A stretch of DNA of 32,218 bases from an uncultured Lachnospiraceae bacterium (GTDB lineage: Bacteria > Bacillota > Clostridia > Lachnospirales > Lachnospiraceae): NCBI GenBank assembly GCA_944381745.1, contig CALWMI010000066.1, positions 1-32,218 on the forward strand, in the 5' to 3' direction. Numbering within the stretch: position 1 is the first letter of the stretch; every line of letters begins with the position of its first letter. Shown piece after piece: positions 1 through 7,483 of this stretch. The translations under genes were made by a program, and so were the position numbers. The notes under the pieces were generated by a model, which was not told where the DNA came from, did not search any database, and saw only the letters and a list, made by a program, of their open reading frames with translations.

Positions 1-690
1 GGTATGCTTCTCTTTGCCGCACTCGGCCACAATCTTGTCGATAAAGCGGATAATCTCCTGGTTCAGCTCATGGGCTGCGTAGATGGCCTCGATCATCTTG
101 TCCTCGGGCACCTCGTTGGCCCCAGCCTCGATCATGATAACCTTCTCCCTGGTGGAAGCCACCGTCAGGTGCAGGTCAGACAGCTGATCCTGCTCATAGC
201 CCGGGTTGAATACGAACTCCCCATCAATCAGCCCCACCTGGCTCATGGCGCAAGGGCCGTCGAACGGAATGTCCGAGATACAGGTGGCGATGGCGGAGCC
301 CAGCATCGCCGTCACCTCCGGCGGGCAGGACGGATCCACGGACATCACCATATTGTTCAGCGTCACATCATTCCGATAGTCCTTGGGGAACAGCGGGCGC
401 ATCGGGCGGTCGATCACGCGGGAAGTCAGGATGGCATGCTCTGAAGCCTTCCCCTCCCTCTTGTTGAATCCGCCTGGGATCTTGCCCACCGCGTACATTT
501 TCTCCTCATACTCCACGCTCAGCGGGAAAAAGTCAATGCCCTCCCTGGGCTTGTCGGAGGCGGTGGCAGTACAGAGGACCGTCGTGTCCCCGTAGTGCAT
601 AAAAGCCGCCCCATTGGCCTGCGCGGCTACCCGCCCGATATCGACGGTCAGCGTACGACCTGCAAGTTCCATAGAAAAACTTTTGTACAT
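1..690 (-). CDS. pnp: Polyribonucleotide nucleotidyltransferase (PNPase), N-terminal part, cut by window edge
   Basis: PNPase is a phosphorolytic 3'-to-5' exoribonuclease that trims and degrades mRNA in the cytoplasm. The visible 230 codons start MYKSFSMELAGRTL and contain family signatures of the first RNase PH-like domain: GDTTVLCTATAS, the stretch GKIPGGFNKREGK, the RPMRPLFPKDYRNDV motif and SVDPSCPPEVTAMLGSAIA. An AGGAGA ribosome site lies 7 nt before the ATG at 690. The reading frame is open to base 1, so the second PH-like, KH and S1 domains lie outside the window. It follows rpsO on the same strand, the order seen in many bacteria, with a hairpin-rich 178-bp gap between them. The identification is firm; only the C-terminal part is unseen. 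Confidence 0.96.
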   Translation of the reverse strand, partial: MYKSFSMELAGRTLTVDIGRVAAQANGAAFMHYGDTTVLCTATASDKPREGIDFFPLSVEYEEKMYAVGKIPGGFNKREGKASEHAILTSRVIDRPMRPLFPKDYRNDVTLNNMVMSVDPSCPPEVTAMLGSAIATCISDIPFDGPCAMSQVGLIDGEFVFNPGYEQDQLSDLHLTVASTREKVIMIEAGANEVPEDKMIEAIYAAHELNQEIIRFIDKIVAECGKEKHT

Positions 691-746
691 GTCAGTATCT
701 CCTTTTCATTCTTTTATATTTCGCAAGGCAAAAGATACCGAAACTA

Positions 747-780
747 CTGAAAAGGGCGCGGCTCCCGCAGTCCTTTTCAG
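747..780 (-). other. Hairpin in the rpsO-pnp intergenic region
   Basis: A 9-bp perfect inverted repeat (CTGAAAAGG at 747-755 and CCTTTTCAG at 772-780) flanks a GC-rich 16-nt loop that can pair further. On the pnp strand it is not followed by a clear U-run, so it looks less like a terminator than like an mRNA processing or stability structure upstream of pnp. In Escherichia coli the pnp leader is cut by RNase III and then controlled by PNPase itself; an equivalent role here is inference. Confidence 0.5.
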
Positions 781-832
781 TGGTCTCGGGACTTCTTCTG
801 CCTGTAAAGCCTGGTTTTCCAAATGCAAACGA

Positions 833-854
833 GGGCGGAGAACCTTCTCCGCCC
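833..854 (-). terminator. Rho-independent terminator (possibly leaky) after rpsO
   Basis: A perfect 10-bp inverted repeat (GGGCGGAGAA at 833-842, TTCTCCGCCC at 845-854) starts 14 bp after the rpsO stop. On the minus strand the stem is followed by TCGTTTGCATTTGG, a moderate U-run. It should end most rpsO transcripts. Because no strong pnp promoter was seen, some read-through into pnp is likely. Confidence 0.75.
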
Positions 855-868
855 TTCCTATGCAACCA

Positions 869-1135
869 TTATTTCCTGAGTCCCAGACGCTCAATCAAGG
901 AACGGTATCTCTCAATATCCGTCTTTCTCAAATAGGACAGCAGCCCTCTTCTCTGTCCAACCATCTTCAGAAGGCCTCTCCTGGAATGGTGATCCTTCGG
1001 GTGATCCTTCAGGTGGTCTGTCAGCTCCTGGATCCTGGCGGTCAGGATAGCTACCTGCACCTCCGGGGAGCCTGTGTCGTTGGCTGTCCTTCCATACTCG
1101 GCAATGATTGCCTGCTTCTTGTCCTTTGCGATCAT
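869..1135 (-). CDS. rpsO: 30S ribosomal protein S15
   Basis: S15 is a primary 16S rRNA-binding protein that nucleates the platform of the small subunit. The 88-aa product has the usual length. It carries the family block [15 protein letters not shown] near residues 22-36, followed by [16 protein letters not shown] and the C-terminal [14 protein letters not shown] strong TAAGGAGG ribosome site lies 6 nt before the ATG. It has its own promoter about 95 bp upstream, a leader that can fold, and a terminator just after the stop, then pnp. S15 proteins often repress their own translation by binding the leader; the leader structure would fit, but that is inference. Confidence 0.98.
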   Translation of the reverse strand: MIAKDKKQAIIAEYGRTANDTGSPEVQVAILTARIQELTDHLKDHPKDHHSRRGLLKMVGQRRGLLSYLRKTDIERYRSLIERLGLRK

Positions 1136-1159
1136 GATAATTCCTCCTTATATTCTTGA

Positions 1160-1234
1160 TAACCGCCGTATATTAAGAATCGGCCGGAGTCTCCAGATTC
1201 CGAATATCGGCTGAATCCATACTAGCATAGTCTA
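1160..1234 (-). promoter_or_regulatory. rpsO 5' leader, candidate S15 autoregulatory RNA
   Basis: About 90 nt separate the predicted transcription start from the rpsO ATG. This leader can form stems, for example GAATC with GATTC around GGAGACTCC. S15 binds such leaders in several phyla and represses its own synthesis. The position and foldability are visible; the regulatory role is inference. Confidence 0.35.
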
Positions 1235-1257
1235 CCATAAGACCGGCTGTTTGTAAA
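1229..1257 (-). promoter_or_regulatory. Sigma-A promoter of rpsO(-pnp)
   Basis: On the minus strand a -35 box TTTACA (1252-1257) and a -10 box TAGACT (1229-1234) are separated by exactly 17 bp. The site lies 94 bp before the rpsO start codon and just beyond the 3' end of the NlpC/P60 gene. Confidence 0.7.
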
Positions 1258-1260
1258 GAT

Positions 1261-1313
1261 GCCAAAGCTAAAACATGTGCGCTGTATAAGCCAAAGCCAA
1301 AACCTATGCGCTG
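1261..1313. repeat. Imperfect 24-bp direct repeat after the NlpC/P60 gene
   Basis: Two 24-bp copies (1261-1284 and 1290-1313), both beginning GCCAAAGC and ending GCGCTG, differ at only a few positions and are separated by 5 bp. They fill the gap between the hydrolase stop codon and the rpsO promoter. No classic terminator was seen for the hydrolase gene, so this repeat is all the gap holds. Confidence 0.6.
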
Positions 1314-1326
1314 GCACAGACGGCAC

Positions 1327-2355
1327 TTAATCCAGCAGCGAAGTCACGCAGATCGGCGTGCGGTAGTAGGCGTTGGATATCTTGATGCCTGTCCTGGCTG
1401 AGCTGGCGTGCACAACCTGGCCGCCGCCTATGTAGATCGCCACGTGGTTGATCTTCCCGTTGCTTCCATAGAAGAACAGATCTCCCGGCTTCGCCTCGGA
1501 GGCCTTGATCCTTCTCCCGTAATTCGCCTGCGTCCCCGAGTGATGCGGCAGGCTGATACCGTACTTCTTGTAAATGCTGAGGACAAACCCTGAGCAGTCC
1601 GCCCCGTTGGTCAAGCTTGTGCCGCCCCACACATACGGGTTGCCGATGAACTGCTTCGCGTAAGCCACCAGGGAAGCCCGCGTGCTGGACACGCCGTTGC
1701 CTGCCCGCAGCTCAGACATGGTGGACGCCTTGGGAAGCTCCACGGAGATATCCACATAGTCTGTAGACACATACCCCTCGTCGCTGTCGATGCTCACCTT
1801 CACCCAGCCGTCCAGCTGCTCATCCACCAGGAGCTCCTCGCCGATGGGCACCAGCGTCAGCACCTTCGACTCTGTGCTCGGCTCGAAGCGAACCTTCAGC
1901 GTGGTGGTGTTCACCGTGGCCACCGTGTTCTTCGCCTCCTCAGCCCGGGCATAGGCCTCGTCGCCGGTCAGGAGATCCTCCATGCTCACATAGCCCTCCA
2001 CGTTGCCGGACTTGATCTTCGCCCAGCCCTCCGCGGTCGTCTCCAGTATCTCACAGCCGCTGTTCTTGGGCATCGTTCCCACAAGCTCTTCCGTCTCGCC
2101 GGGCTCCTTGCGTATATTCAGATGATTCTGGACGTTGGCCACGCCCAGGTTCGTATAGCCATAGCTCTCCGTCACCGGATTCAGCGCCTGGTCGATAATC
2201 TCCACCGCCTCGTCCACAGACTTGCTCTCCACAAGCTCGTCCATAGCCGCGGAAAACCCAACGCTCAGATTGCTGGCCGACACCGGCAGCGGAATGGAAG
2301 AATAAAATATTATCCCAGCCGACAACACACACAACGCTCTGCGACTTCTTCTCAT
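1327..2355 (-). CDS. Secreted NlpC/P60 peptidoglycan endopeptidase with two SH3 domains
   Basis: This is a predicted cell-wall hydrolase that cuts peptide stems of peptidoglycan outside the membrane. The 342-aa protein has an N-terminal signal peptide (RRSRR, hydrophobic core, cleavage near VSA-S at 26-28), two bacterial SH3-type wall-binding domains (about residues 66-128 and 145-205), and a C-terminal NlpC/P60 domain (about 224-342). The catalytic Cys254 (in DCSGF), His304 (in INHVAIYIG) and the polar residue His316 are all present. The start is placed at the ATG at 2355, where GGAGG sits 5 nt upstream; an ATG six codons earlier lacks a good site. It is monocistronic, with a consensus promoter and a WalR-like box. 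Similar proteins act in cell separation and growth; the substrate bond is not proven here. Confidence 0.93.
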   Translation of the reverse strand: MRRSRRALCVLSAGIIFYSSIPLPVSASNLSVGFSAAMDELVESKSVDEAVEIIDQALNPVTESYGYTNLGVANVQNHLNIRKEPGETEELVGTMPKNSGCEILETTAEGWAKIKSGNVEGYVSMEDLLTGDEAYARAEEAKNTVATVNTTTLKVRFEPSTESKVLTLVPIGEELLVDEQLDGWVKVSIDSDEGYVSTDYVDISVELPKASTMSELRAGNGVSSTRASLVAYAKQFIGNPYVWGGTSLTNGADCSGFVLSIYKKYGISLPHHSGTQANYGRRIKASEAKPGDLFFYGSNGKINHVAIYIGGGQVVHASSARTGIKISNAYYRTPICVTSLLD

Positions 2356-2404
2356 AGTATCCTCCAGGAACATCCCTCAAAATATCTCAAAAAATACAAC
2401 AAAT

Positions 2405-2421
2405 ATTACATAAATATTACA
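2405..2421 (-). promoter_or_regulatory. WalR (YycF)-type operator at the NlpC/P60 promoter
   Basis: The minus strand reads TGTAAT-ATTTA-TGTAAT, two identical hexamers with an 11-bp period. This matches the known WalR box TGTWAH-N5-TGTWAH. A third, degenerate TGTATT follows with 12-bp spacing. The box begins 5 nt after the -10 element, around the transcription start, a position usually linked to repression. The WalR regulon consists largely of cell-wall hydrolases, which fits the gene downstream. Confidence 0.65.
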
Positions 2422-2426
2422 TTTTT

Positions 2427-2455
2427 ATTATAATAAACTGCTATATTCTTGTCAA
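2427..2455 (-). promoter_or_regulatory. Consensus sigma-A promoter of the NlpC/P60 gene
   Basis: A perfect TTGACA (2450-2455) and a perfect TATAAT (2427-2432) are separated by 17 bp on the minus strand. This is the strongest promoter in the window by sequence. The start codon is about 72 bp downstream. Confidence 0.9.
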
Positions 2456-2461
2456 GAAAAG

Positions 2462-2527
2462 CTTTCTGGAACCATTCCGAAGTCTGGAGCTATTCTGGAG
2501 TCTGGAACGATTCCGAAGTCTGGAACT
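2462..2527. repeat. 18-bp tandem repeat (about 3.5 units) directly after the Na/Pi gene
   Basis: The minus strand has units of the type TTCCAGACTTCGGAATCG repeated head to tail from inside the stop codon of the Na/Pi cotransporter to just before the -35 box of the hydrolase promoter. Each unit contains a small palindrome GGAATnGTTCC. The array is a multiple of 3 long per unit and stays open (reading IVPDF/IVPDS units) in another frame, but the cotransporter frame stops at its edge. Confidence 0.75.
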
Positions 2528-4154
2528 ATTCCGGATCCTCGTCCAGGATGGAGAACGCGATGTTGGTGGCATGGTCGGCCACACGCTCCAGACCCGATAT
2601 CACATCGGAGAAAATCATCCCCGCCCCCGGCGTGCACTCGTTCCTGGTAAGCCTTGCCACATGGGACTGCTGGAGCTCCCTCTCCATCTCGTCGATGGAG
2701 TTCTCCAGCTCCAGTATCTCATTCAGATGCTCCCGGTTGTTGTGGGAGAACATATCGATGGAGTAGCTCAGGATTTCCAGCACCCGGCTGAGCATGTCCT
2801 CCATCTCCTTCTGGGCCGCCTGGCTAAAGGACAGCTGGTCGTCCATGCGCATCTTCGCCGCGTCCGCCAGGTTCTCCGCGTGGTCGCCGATGCGCTCGAT
2901 ATCGTTCACCACATGGAAAAGCCCGCCGATGCTCTTGGCGTCGTCCACCGGTATGGTCATCTGGCTCACCTTGACCAGGTAGTCCGTGATGGCCCGGTTC
3001 AGATAGTCGATGTACTTCTCCGTCCGGTAAACCTCAGCGATCTCCTCCTCATTCAGCGTGAGCAGGCAGTCCATCCCCCTGCTTAAGTTCTGGGCGGCCA
3101 TATCTGCCATGCGCTCCAGCTCCCGCGTCACCTCCACCACAGCCGTGGCAGGGGAGAAGATGTTCTTTTTCCCAATGTACTGGAGCTTGTACTGCTCCTC
3201 CGGCTCCCTGTCCTCCCCGGGCACCACCAGGTAGGTCATCCGGATGATCCAGCTGGAGAACGGGAACAGGACGATCACCTGGAACACCTTGAACAGCGTG
3301 TGGGCGTTGGCCACCGCCCTTCCGATATTGTCGCCGGATATGGACATGAAGAACGTCTCCATCCATCCCCCCGCCACAAACAGCAGCGCCATCATAATGA
3401 GCGTGCCGATCACATTGAACAGGAAGTGAATCATCGCGGCCCGCTTCGCCTCCTTGCGCCCGCTCAGGCTGGCCAGCAGCGCAGAGGCGCATGCCCCGAT
3501 GTTGCACCCCAGGATAATGTAGAAGCAGATTCCAAGCCCCAGCAGGCCCTGCTGGGCCATGAGCAGGAGAATGCTCACCGTCACCGAGGAGCTCTGTATC
3601 ACCGCTGTGATCAGGAAGCCCACAAAGATGGCCAGGAACGGGTTGCGCAGGCTGGACAGCATGTCCACGATCACCGGCACCTCCCGCAGGGTGGACATAC
3701 TGTCCGCCATGATGCTCAGCCCCATGAACAGGACGCCGAAGCCCAGGATCACCTCTCCCACTTTATTGACCATCGGTTTCCTGATAAACTGGACCATAAT
3801 GACCCCGGCGATCAAAAACAGCGGTGCGACCTCCGACAAATTGAAGGCCACCAGCTGGGAGGTGACTGTCGTGCCGATATTGGCTCCCATAATGACCCCC
3901 GCCGCCTGGCTTAGATCCATGAGCCCGGAATTCACAAAGCTCACCACCATGACCGTCGTCGCGCTGGAGGACTGGATGATCGCGCAGAACACCATGCCCA
4001 CCAGCGTCCCCAGCAGGCGGTTTCCCGTGAAAAAGCTCAGGATCCCCCGCAGCTTGGCCCCCGCAGCCTTCTCCAGCCCATCGCTCATCAACTTCATCCC
4101 GTAAAGGAAAAACCCAAGACCACCTATCAATGACAATACAATATCAACGCCCAT
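2526..4154 (-). CDS. Na+/phosphate cotransporter (NptA/PF02690 type) with C-terminal PhoU domain
   Basis: This is a predicted inner-membrane sodium-dependent phosphate symporter. The 542-aa protein has the two inverted-repeat signatures of the family: QSSSATT (61-67) with GANIGTT (90-96), and QSSSVTV (187-193) with GCNIGAC (216-222). These sit among about eight hydrophobic segments in residues 1-312. A cytoplasmic helical PhoU-like domain follows (about 345-535), containing IERIGDHAENL. An AAGGAGA site 6 nt before the ATG supports the start. It begins 32 bp after ribF with no terminator between, so it is probably the last gene of the rimP-ribF transcript. Phosphate as the substrate is inferred from the family. 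Confidence 0.93.
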   Translation of the reverse strand: MGVDIVLSLIGGLGFFLYGMKLMSDGLEKAAGAKLRGILSFFTGNRLLGTLVGMVFCAIIQSSSATTVMVVSFVNSGLMDLSQAAGVIMGANIGTTVTSQLVAFNLSEVAPLFLIAGVIMVQFIRKPMVNKVGEVILGFGVLFMGLSIMADSMSTLREVPVIVDMLSSLRNPFLAIFVGFLITAVIQSSSVTVSILLLMAQQGLLGLGICFYIILGCNIGACASALLASLSGRKEAKRAAMIHFLFNVIGTLIMMALLFVAGGWMETFFMSISGDNIGRAVANAHTLFKVFQVIVLFPFSSWIIRMTYLVVPGEDREPEEQYKLQYIGKKNIFSPATAVVEVTRELERMADMAAQNLSRGMDCLLTLNEEEIAEVYRTEKYIDYLNRAITDYLVKVSQMTIPVDDAKSIGGLFHVVNDIERIGDHAENLADAAKMRMDDQLSFSQAAQKEMEDMLSRVLEILSYSIDMFSHNNREHLNEILELENSIDEMERELQQSHVARLTRNECTPGAGMIFSDVISGLERVADHATNIAFSILDEDPE

Positions 4155-4186
4155 GCCGTCTCCTTATCCGATGCCCCTACATCCTC

Positions 4187-5149
4187 TTATCTCTCAGTAT
4201 CTGTATCTGATTGCCCGCACGTCTGCCTGTGCTGTGAAAAATATCCCTTTGCAAACTCCAAATCCCTGTGCATCCGGTTCTTCAGTTCCTCCAGCGACCG
4301 GAACTTCATCTCCGGCCGCTCGTAGGCGTACAGCTCCACCCGGATTTCCTTGCCGTACAGCTCTCCCCGGAAATCAAAGAGATAGGTCTCAATGCCCTTC
4401 TGGTCCGCCCCCACCGTGGGCTTCACCCCGATGTTGCTGACTCCCTCGTAGGCGCGCCCCTCCACCCATGTCCTGGTGGCATACACGCCGTTGGGCGGCA
4501 GCAGCTTCTCCGGCGGCGGCACAATGTTGGCTGTCGGCATATCCAGCTGGCTTGTCCCGATGTGGTTCCCGTGCAGCACTTTCCCGGTCACGCTGTAGGG
4601 GTAGCCCAGAAGGAAATTGGCGAACTCCATGTTGCCCATGCCAATCTCCTCCCGCACGTAGGTGCTGCTGATGTCCCGGCCCTTATACTGCACCTTCTCC
4701 ACAACCTCCACCTGGTATCCGTACTTGGGCGCCAGCTCCTGGAGGAGCTGATAATTGCCCCGCCGCTTGTGGCCGAACCCGCAGTCCGTGCCCACGACGA
4801 TATGCCTGGCCTTCAGCCTTCCCACGAGGACGTCCTCCACGAAGGCCTCCGGCTCCATGGATGCCACCTCCGGCACAAACGGACATTCGATCAGGTAGTC
4901 AATCCCCGCCTTCTCCAGCATGCGGCAGCGCTCCTTGTTCGTCACCAGCGTCTGCATTTTCTTCCCCGTCAGGCGGCTGCCCGGCGGCACGTCGAAGGTG
5001 AAGACCACCGTCCGGCAGCCGAACCTCTTCTTGTCGCACAGACGGCTGATCAGCTTCTGATGTCCCACATGGAGCCCGTCGAACTTCCCGATGGATATCG
5101 CCGACGGCTCCTCTATATGAAAATCCGTAGTGCCTTTCTTGTATTCCAT
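4187..5149 (-). CDS. ribF: Bifunctional riboflavin kinase / FAD synthetase
   Basis: This enzyme phosphorylates riboflavin to FMN and then adenylylates FMN to FAD in the cytoplasm. The 320-aa protein has the usual two domains. The N-terminal nucleotidyltransferase carries GKFDGLHVGHQ (21-31) and ISSTYVRE (160-167). The C-terminal riboflavin kinase domain starts near residue 185 with TGKVLHGNHIG and MPTANI, and GVYAT at 221-225. GGAGGATGAC precedes the ATG at 5149. It lies downstream of truB, the standard position in Firmicutes. No FMN riboswitch is seen, and none is expected inside this operon. The C-terminal tail (CGQSDTDTER) is a short polar extension. Confidence 0.96.
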   Translation of the reverse strand: MEYKKGTTDFHIEEPSAISIGKFDGLHVGHQKLISRLCDKKRFGCRTVVFTFDVPPGSRLTGKKMQTLVTNKERCRMLEKAGIDYLIECPFVPEVASMEPEAFVEDVLVGRLKARHIVVGTDCGFGHKRRGNYQLLQELAPKYGYQVEVVEKVQYKGRDISSTYVREEIGMGNMEFANFLLGYPYSVTGKVLHGNHIGTSQLDMPTANIVPPPEKLLPPNGVYATRTWVEGRAYEGVSNIGVKPTVGADQKGIETYLFDFRGELYGKEIRVELYAYERPEMKFRSLEELKNRMHRDLEFAKGYFSQHRQTCGQSDTDTER

Positions 5150-5162
5150 GTCATCCTCCAGC

Positions 5163-5179
5163 GGCGCGCAGCGCGCGCC
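5163..5179 (-). other. Small GC hairpin just before the ribF ribosome site
   Basis: The stem GGCGCGC (5163-5169) pairs with GCGCGCC (5173-5179) around a 3-nt loop. It ends a few nucleotides before the GGAGG of ribF and may affect ribF translation or 5'-end stability within the operon mRNA. No U-run follows, so it is not a terminator. Confidence 0.5.
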
Positions 5180-5194
5180 ATCTCGTATTGTTTT

Positions 5195-6130
5195 CTATAA
5201 AAATATGCGGACAGGCTTCCAGACGCCGTCCCCCTGCAGGGCGTACACGCCTGCGAACAAGCCTCCCTCCAGGAACACGCAGGCCTGTTCCCCTGGGGTA
5301 CCCGGCAGCCCTCCGCCCGGCAGTCCATAAGCTCCGGCGGCATCCCCGCCCCAGGGCTTTAGCCAGCCGGCCTCCAGCTTGTTCCCATTTCGCGCCGCCT
5401 TCTCATATTCCCTCCGGACAAGCAGGCGGGGAAGGGATGAAAACATCTCCTCCACTGGGAGCAGGAATTCCTCCGCTCTCCCTTCCCTCTCCAGCGCCTC
5501 AATATCGGCAAGCTTCCTGGCATTTTCCAGGGTGAAGCCGCCCACCCGCGTGCGCAGCAGCTCTTCCATGCAGCCGCCGCAGCCGAGCCTGCGCCCCATA
5601 TCCTCGCAGAGCGTGCGGATATAGGTTCCTTTGGAGCAGCGCACCCGCATGCGCGCCCTGGGCAGGCGCACCCACTGTACCTCAATCTCACTGATCTGTA
5701 CCTGGCGCGGCTCCCTCTCCACCGTCCTGCCCTCCCGGGCCAGCTCGTAGAGCTTCCTGCCATGGATTTTGCGCGCCGAATACATCGGCGGGATCTGGCT
5801 GTACTCTCCCACGAAGGAGGCAGCTGCAGCCAGCACCTCCTCCTCGCTTGCCTTCACCGGATGCTCCTCCAGCACGGCTCCGCTGATATCCTGGGTATCT
5901 GTGATGCGGCCCAGCAGAAGGACCGCCTCGTACTCCTTGTCCTGGCCGGTCAGCATCCCGCACAGCTTCGTGCCCTTCCCCACGCATACGGGCAGCACGC
6001 CCTCCGCATCTGGATCCAGCGTGCCAGTGTGGCCGATCTTGCGCTCTCCCAGGATTCCGCGCAGCCTGGCCACCACGTCGAAGGAGGTGTAGCCCTTCTC
6101 CTTATAGACATTCACAATCCCGCTGCGCAT
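5195..6130 (-). CDS. truB: tRNA pseudouridine(55) synthase TruB
   Basis: TruB isomerises uridine 55 in the T-loop of tRNAs to pseudouridine. The 311-aa product has the catalytic block GHTGTLDPDAEGVLPV with nucleophile Asp39, the YEA...GRITDTQD block, YSARKIHGRKLYE and GTYIRTL. The C-terminal quarter (about 240-311) is Gly-rich and less conserved. GGAGGACTGAT precedes the ATG, and the stop codon of nrnA ends one base before this start, which points to translational coupling. The order rbfA-nrnA-truB-ribF is typical of Clostridia. Confidence 0.96.
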   Translation of the reverse strand: MRSGIVNVYKEKGYTSFDVVARLRGILGERKIGHTGTLDPDAEGVLPVCVGKGTKLCGMLTGQDKEYEAVLLLGRITDTQDISGAVLEEHPVKASEEEVLAAAASFVGEYSQIPPMYSARKIHGRKLYELAREGRTVEREPRQVQISEIEVQWVRLPRARMRVRCSKGTYIRTLCEDMGRRLGCGGCMEELLRTRVGGFTLENARKLADIEALEREGRAEEFLLPVEEMFSSLPRLLVRREYEKAARNGNKLEAGWLKPWGGDAAGAYGLPGGGLPGTPGEQACVFLEGGLFAGVYALQGDGVWKPVRIFL

Positions 6131-6131
6131 A

Positions 6132-7103
6132 TCAGTCCTCCGGCCTTCCTTCCAGCTGACGGCTGATGTGCAGCGTCAGATTGTTCACCACGTCGTGCAC
6201 CATCCCCTGCATGGTGCAGCCTGCGGCCCGCTTGTGGCCTCCTCCTCCGTAGTAGACGGCAATCTTGCTCACATCCACCACTTCCTTCGACCGCATGCTC
6301 ACCTTAAACTGTGCAATCGCAGTCTCGTACAGGAAAATCGCCACCTCCACGCCTCTGGTCAGGCGGAGCTGGCTCACAATCCCCTCCAGATCCTCCGGCC
6401 CCACGCCGTAAAATTCCATATCCTTCTGGCGCAGGGCGCTCACAATGACCTTGTGGTCGCAGATCAGCATGCTCTCCATGAGCGCCCTCCCCAAAATCTG
6501 ATTCTGGAGATAGGTCTTCTGGAAGAAGCTATCCTCGATAATAGCCGCAAAATCCACGCCCTTTTCCAGCAGGAAGGCCGCTGTGCGCAGCGTCTTGGGC
6601 GTGGTGTTGCTGTACTGGAATACGCCGGTATCGTGGACAATGCCGGTGTACAGGGCCTGTGCGGCAGAGAGGCCGATCTTCTCAGGCTCCATAAGGCCGA
6701 ACAGCACCTCACAGCAGGAGCTGGCCTCCGGCTCAATCCAGTAGAAATCCCCCAGCCCCCGGTTGCTCACGTGGTGATCCACACACAGGCGTTTCCCCGC
6801 CGTCTCATAGTGCCGCATAAAGGGGGCAAAACGCTCTGTATCGCTGCAGTCCAGCGCCGCAAACAGGTCAAAGCTGCGGCCGTCCGGCTGGCAGGCGACC
6901 TGTTCCGTCCCGGGCAGGTAGGCAAACCGCTCCGGCACGGACTCCAGGAACACCTGGGCCTCGATCTCTGGATAATTGTCTCTCAGATAATGCCACAGCG
7001 CCATGCAGGCGCCTATACAGTCGCCGTCCGGGCGGACATGGCCGGTAATCGCCACCGTCCGCACCCCCTTGAGGCATTCTGTCAATCGCGTAATATTTCT
7101 CAT
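6132..7103 (-). CDS. nrnA: DHH/DHHA1 phosphoesterase, NrnA-type nanoRNase / pAp phosphatase
   Basis: Proteins of this family degrade 2-5 nt RNA fragments and/or dephosphorylate 3'-phosphoadenosine 5'-phosphate, using Mn2+. The 323-aa product shows the DHH metal-binding motifs HVRPDGDCIGA (22-32), LDCSD (84-88), VDHHVSN (108-114) and HDTG (157-160), and the C-terminal DHHA1 glycine motif GGGGHKRAAG (286-295). Its place between rbfA and truB is the conserved nrnA position in Firmicutes. The ribosome site AGGTGGAAG is weaker than those of its neighbours. Which of the two activities dominates cannot be told from sequence. Confidence 0.93.
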   Translation of the reverse strand: MRNITRLTECLKGVRTVAITGHVRPDGDCIGACMALWHYLRDNYPEIEAQVFLESVPERFAYLPGTEQVACQPDGRSFDLFAALDCSDTERFAPFMRHYETAGKRLCVDHHVSNRGLGDFYWIEPEASSCCEVLFGLMEPEKIGLSAAQALYTGIVHDTGVFQYSNTTPKTLRTAAFLLEKGVDFAAIIEDSFFQKTYLQNQILGRALMESMLICDHKVIVSALRQKDMEFYGVGPEDLEGIVSQLRLTRGVEVAIFLYETAIAQFKVSMRSKEVVDVSKIAVYYGGGGHKRAAGCTMQGMVHDVVNNLTLHISRQLEGRPED

Positions 7104-7125
7104 CTTCCACCTGCTCTCTCCCAGT

Positions 7126-7482
7126 CTAGCTGTCTTTGTTCACCTCGTCAATCAGATGGCTCATATGGACACCGTACTCGATCGACTGGTCCAGCACAAA
7201 GCGTATCTCCGGCGTGTTGCGCAAGTTTACCGTCCGGGCCAGCTCTCTGCGGATGTACCCTTCCGCGCTCCTAAGGCCCTCCAGCGTCGCCTTCTGTTCT
7301 TCCTCGCCTCCCAGGACGCTGATGTACGCCCGGCAGCTCTTCAGATCCGGCGCCACGGACACTGCCACCACTGTGGTCATCGGGTGGATGCGGGGATCCT
7401 TGATCCCCTCCCGAATAATGTTGGACAGCTCTCTCTGGACTTCCGTATTGATTCTTGTATTCTTAATGCTGTTCTTTCTCAT
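7126..7482 (-). CDS. rbfA: 30S ribosome-binding factor RbfA
   Basis: RbfA is a small KH-fold protein that binds the immature 30S subunit and helps 16S rRNA 5'-end maturation. The 118-aa product starts MRKNSIKNTRINTEVQREL and carries DPRIHPMTTVVAVSVAPDLK and the C-terminal LRNTPEIRFVLDQSIEYG. The frame is open further upstream, but homology begins at the ATG at 7482, which lies one base after the infB stop codon, so translation is probably coupled to infB. The length fits the family. Confidence 0.95.
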   Translation of the reverse strand: MRKNSIKNTRINTEVQRELSNIIREGIKDPRIHPMTTVVAVSVAPDLKSCRAYISVLGGEEEQKATLEGLRSAEGYIRRELARTVNLRNTPEIRFVLDQSIEYGVHMSHLIDEVNKDS

Positions 7483-7483
7483 C

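Noticed and set aside
2452-2637. A small minus-strand protein with IVPDF-type repeats made from the 18-bp array
   Set aside because: It overlaps the end of the Na/Pi gene in another frame, has no ribosome site, and its repeats follow from the DNA array.
5150-5194. FMN riboswitch before ribF
   Set aside because: Only a 7-bp hairpin is present in a 45-bp gap; the conserved RFN elements are absent, and ribF is co-transcribed with truB.
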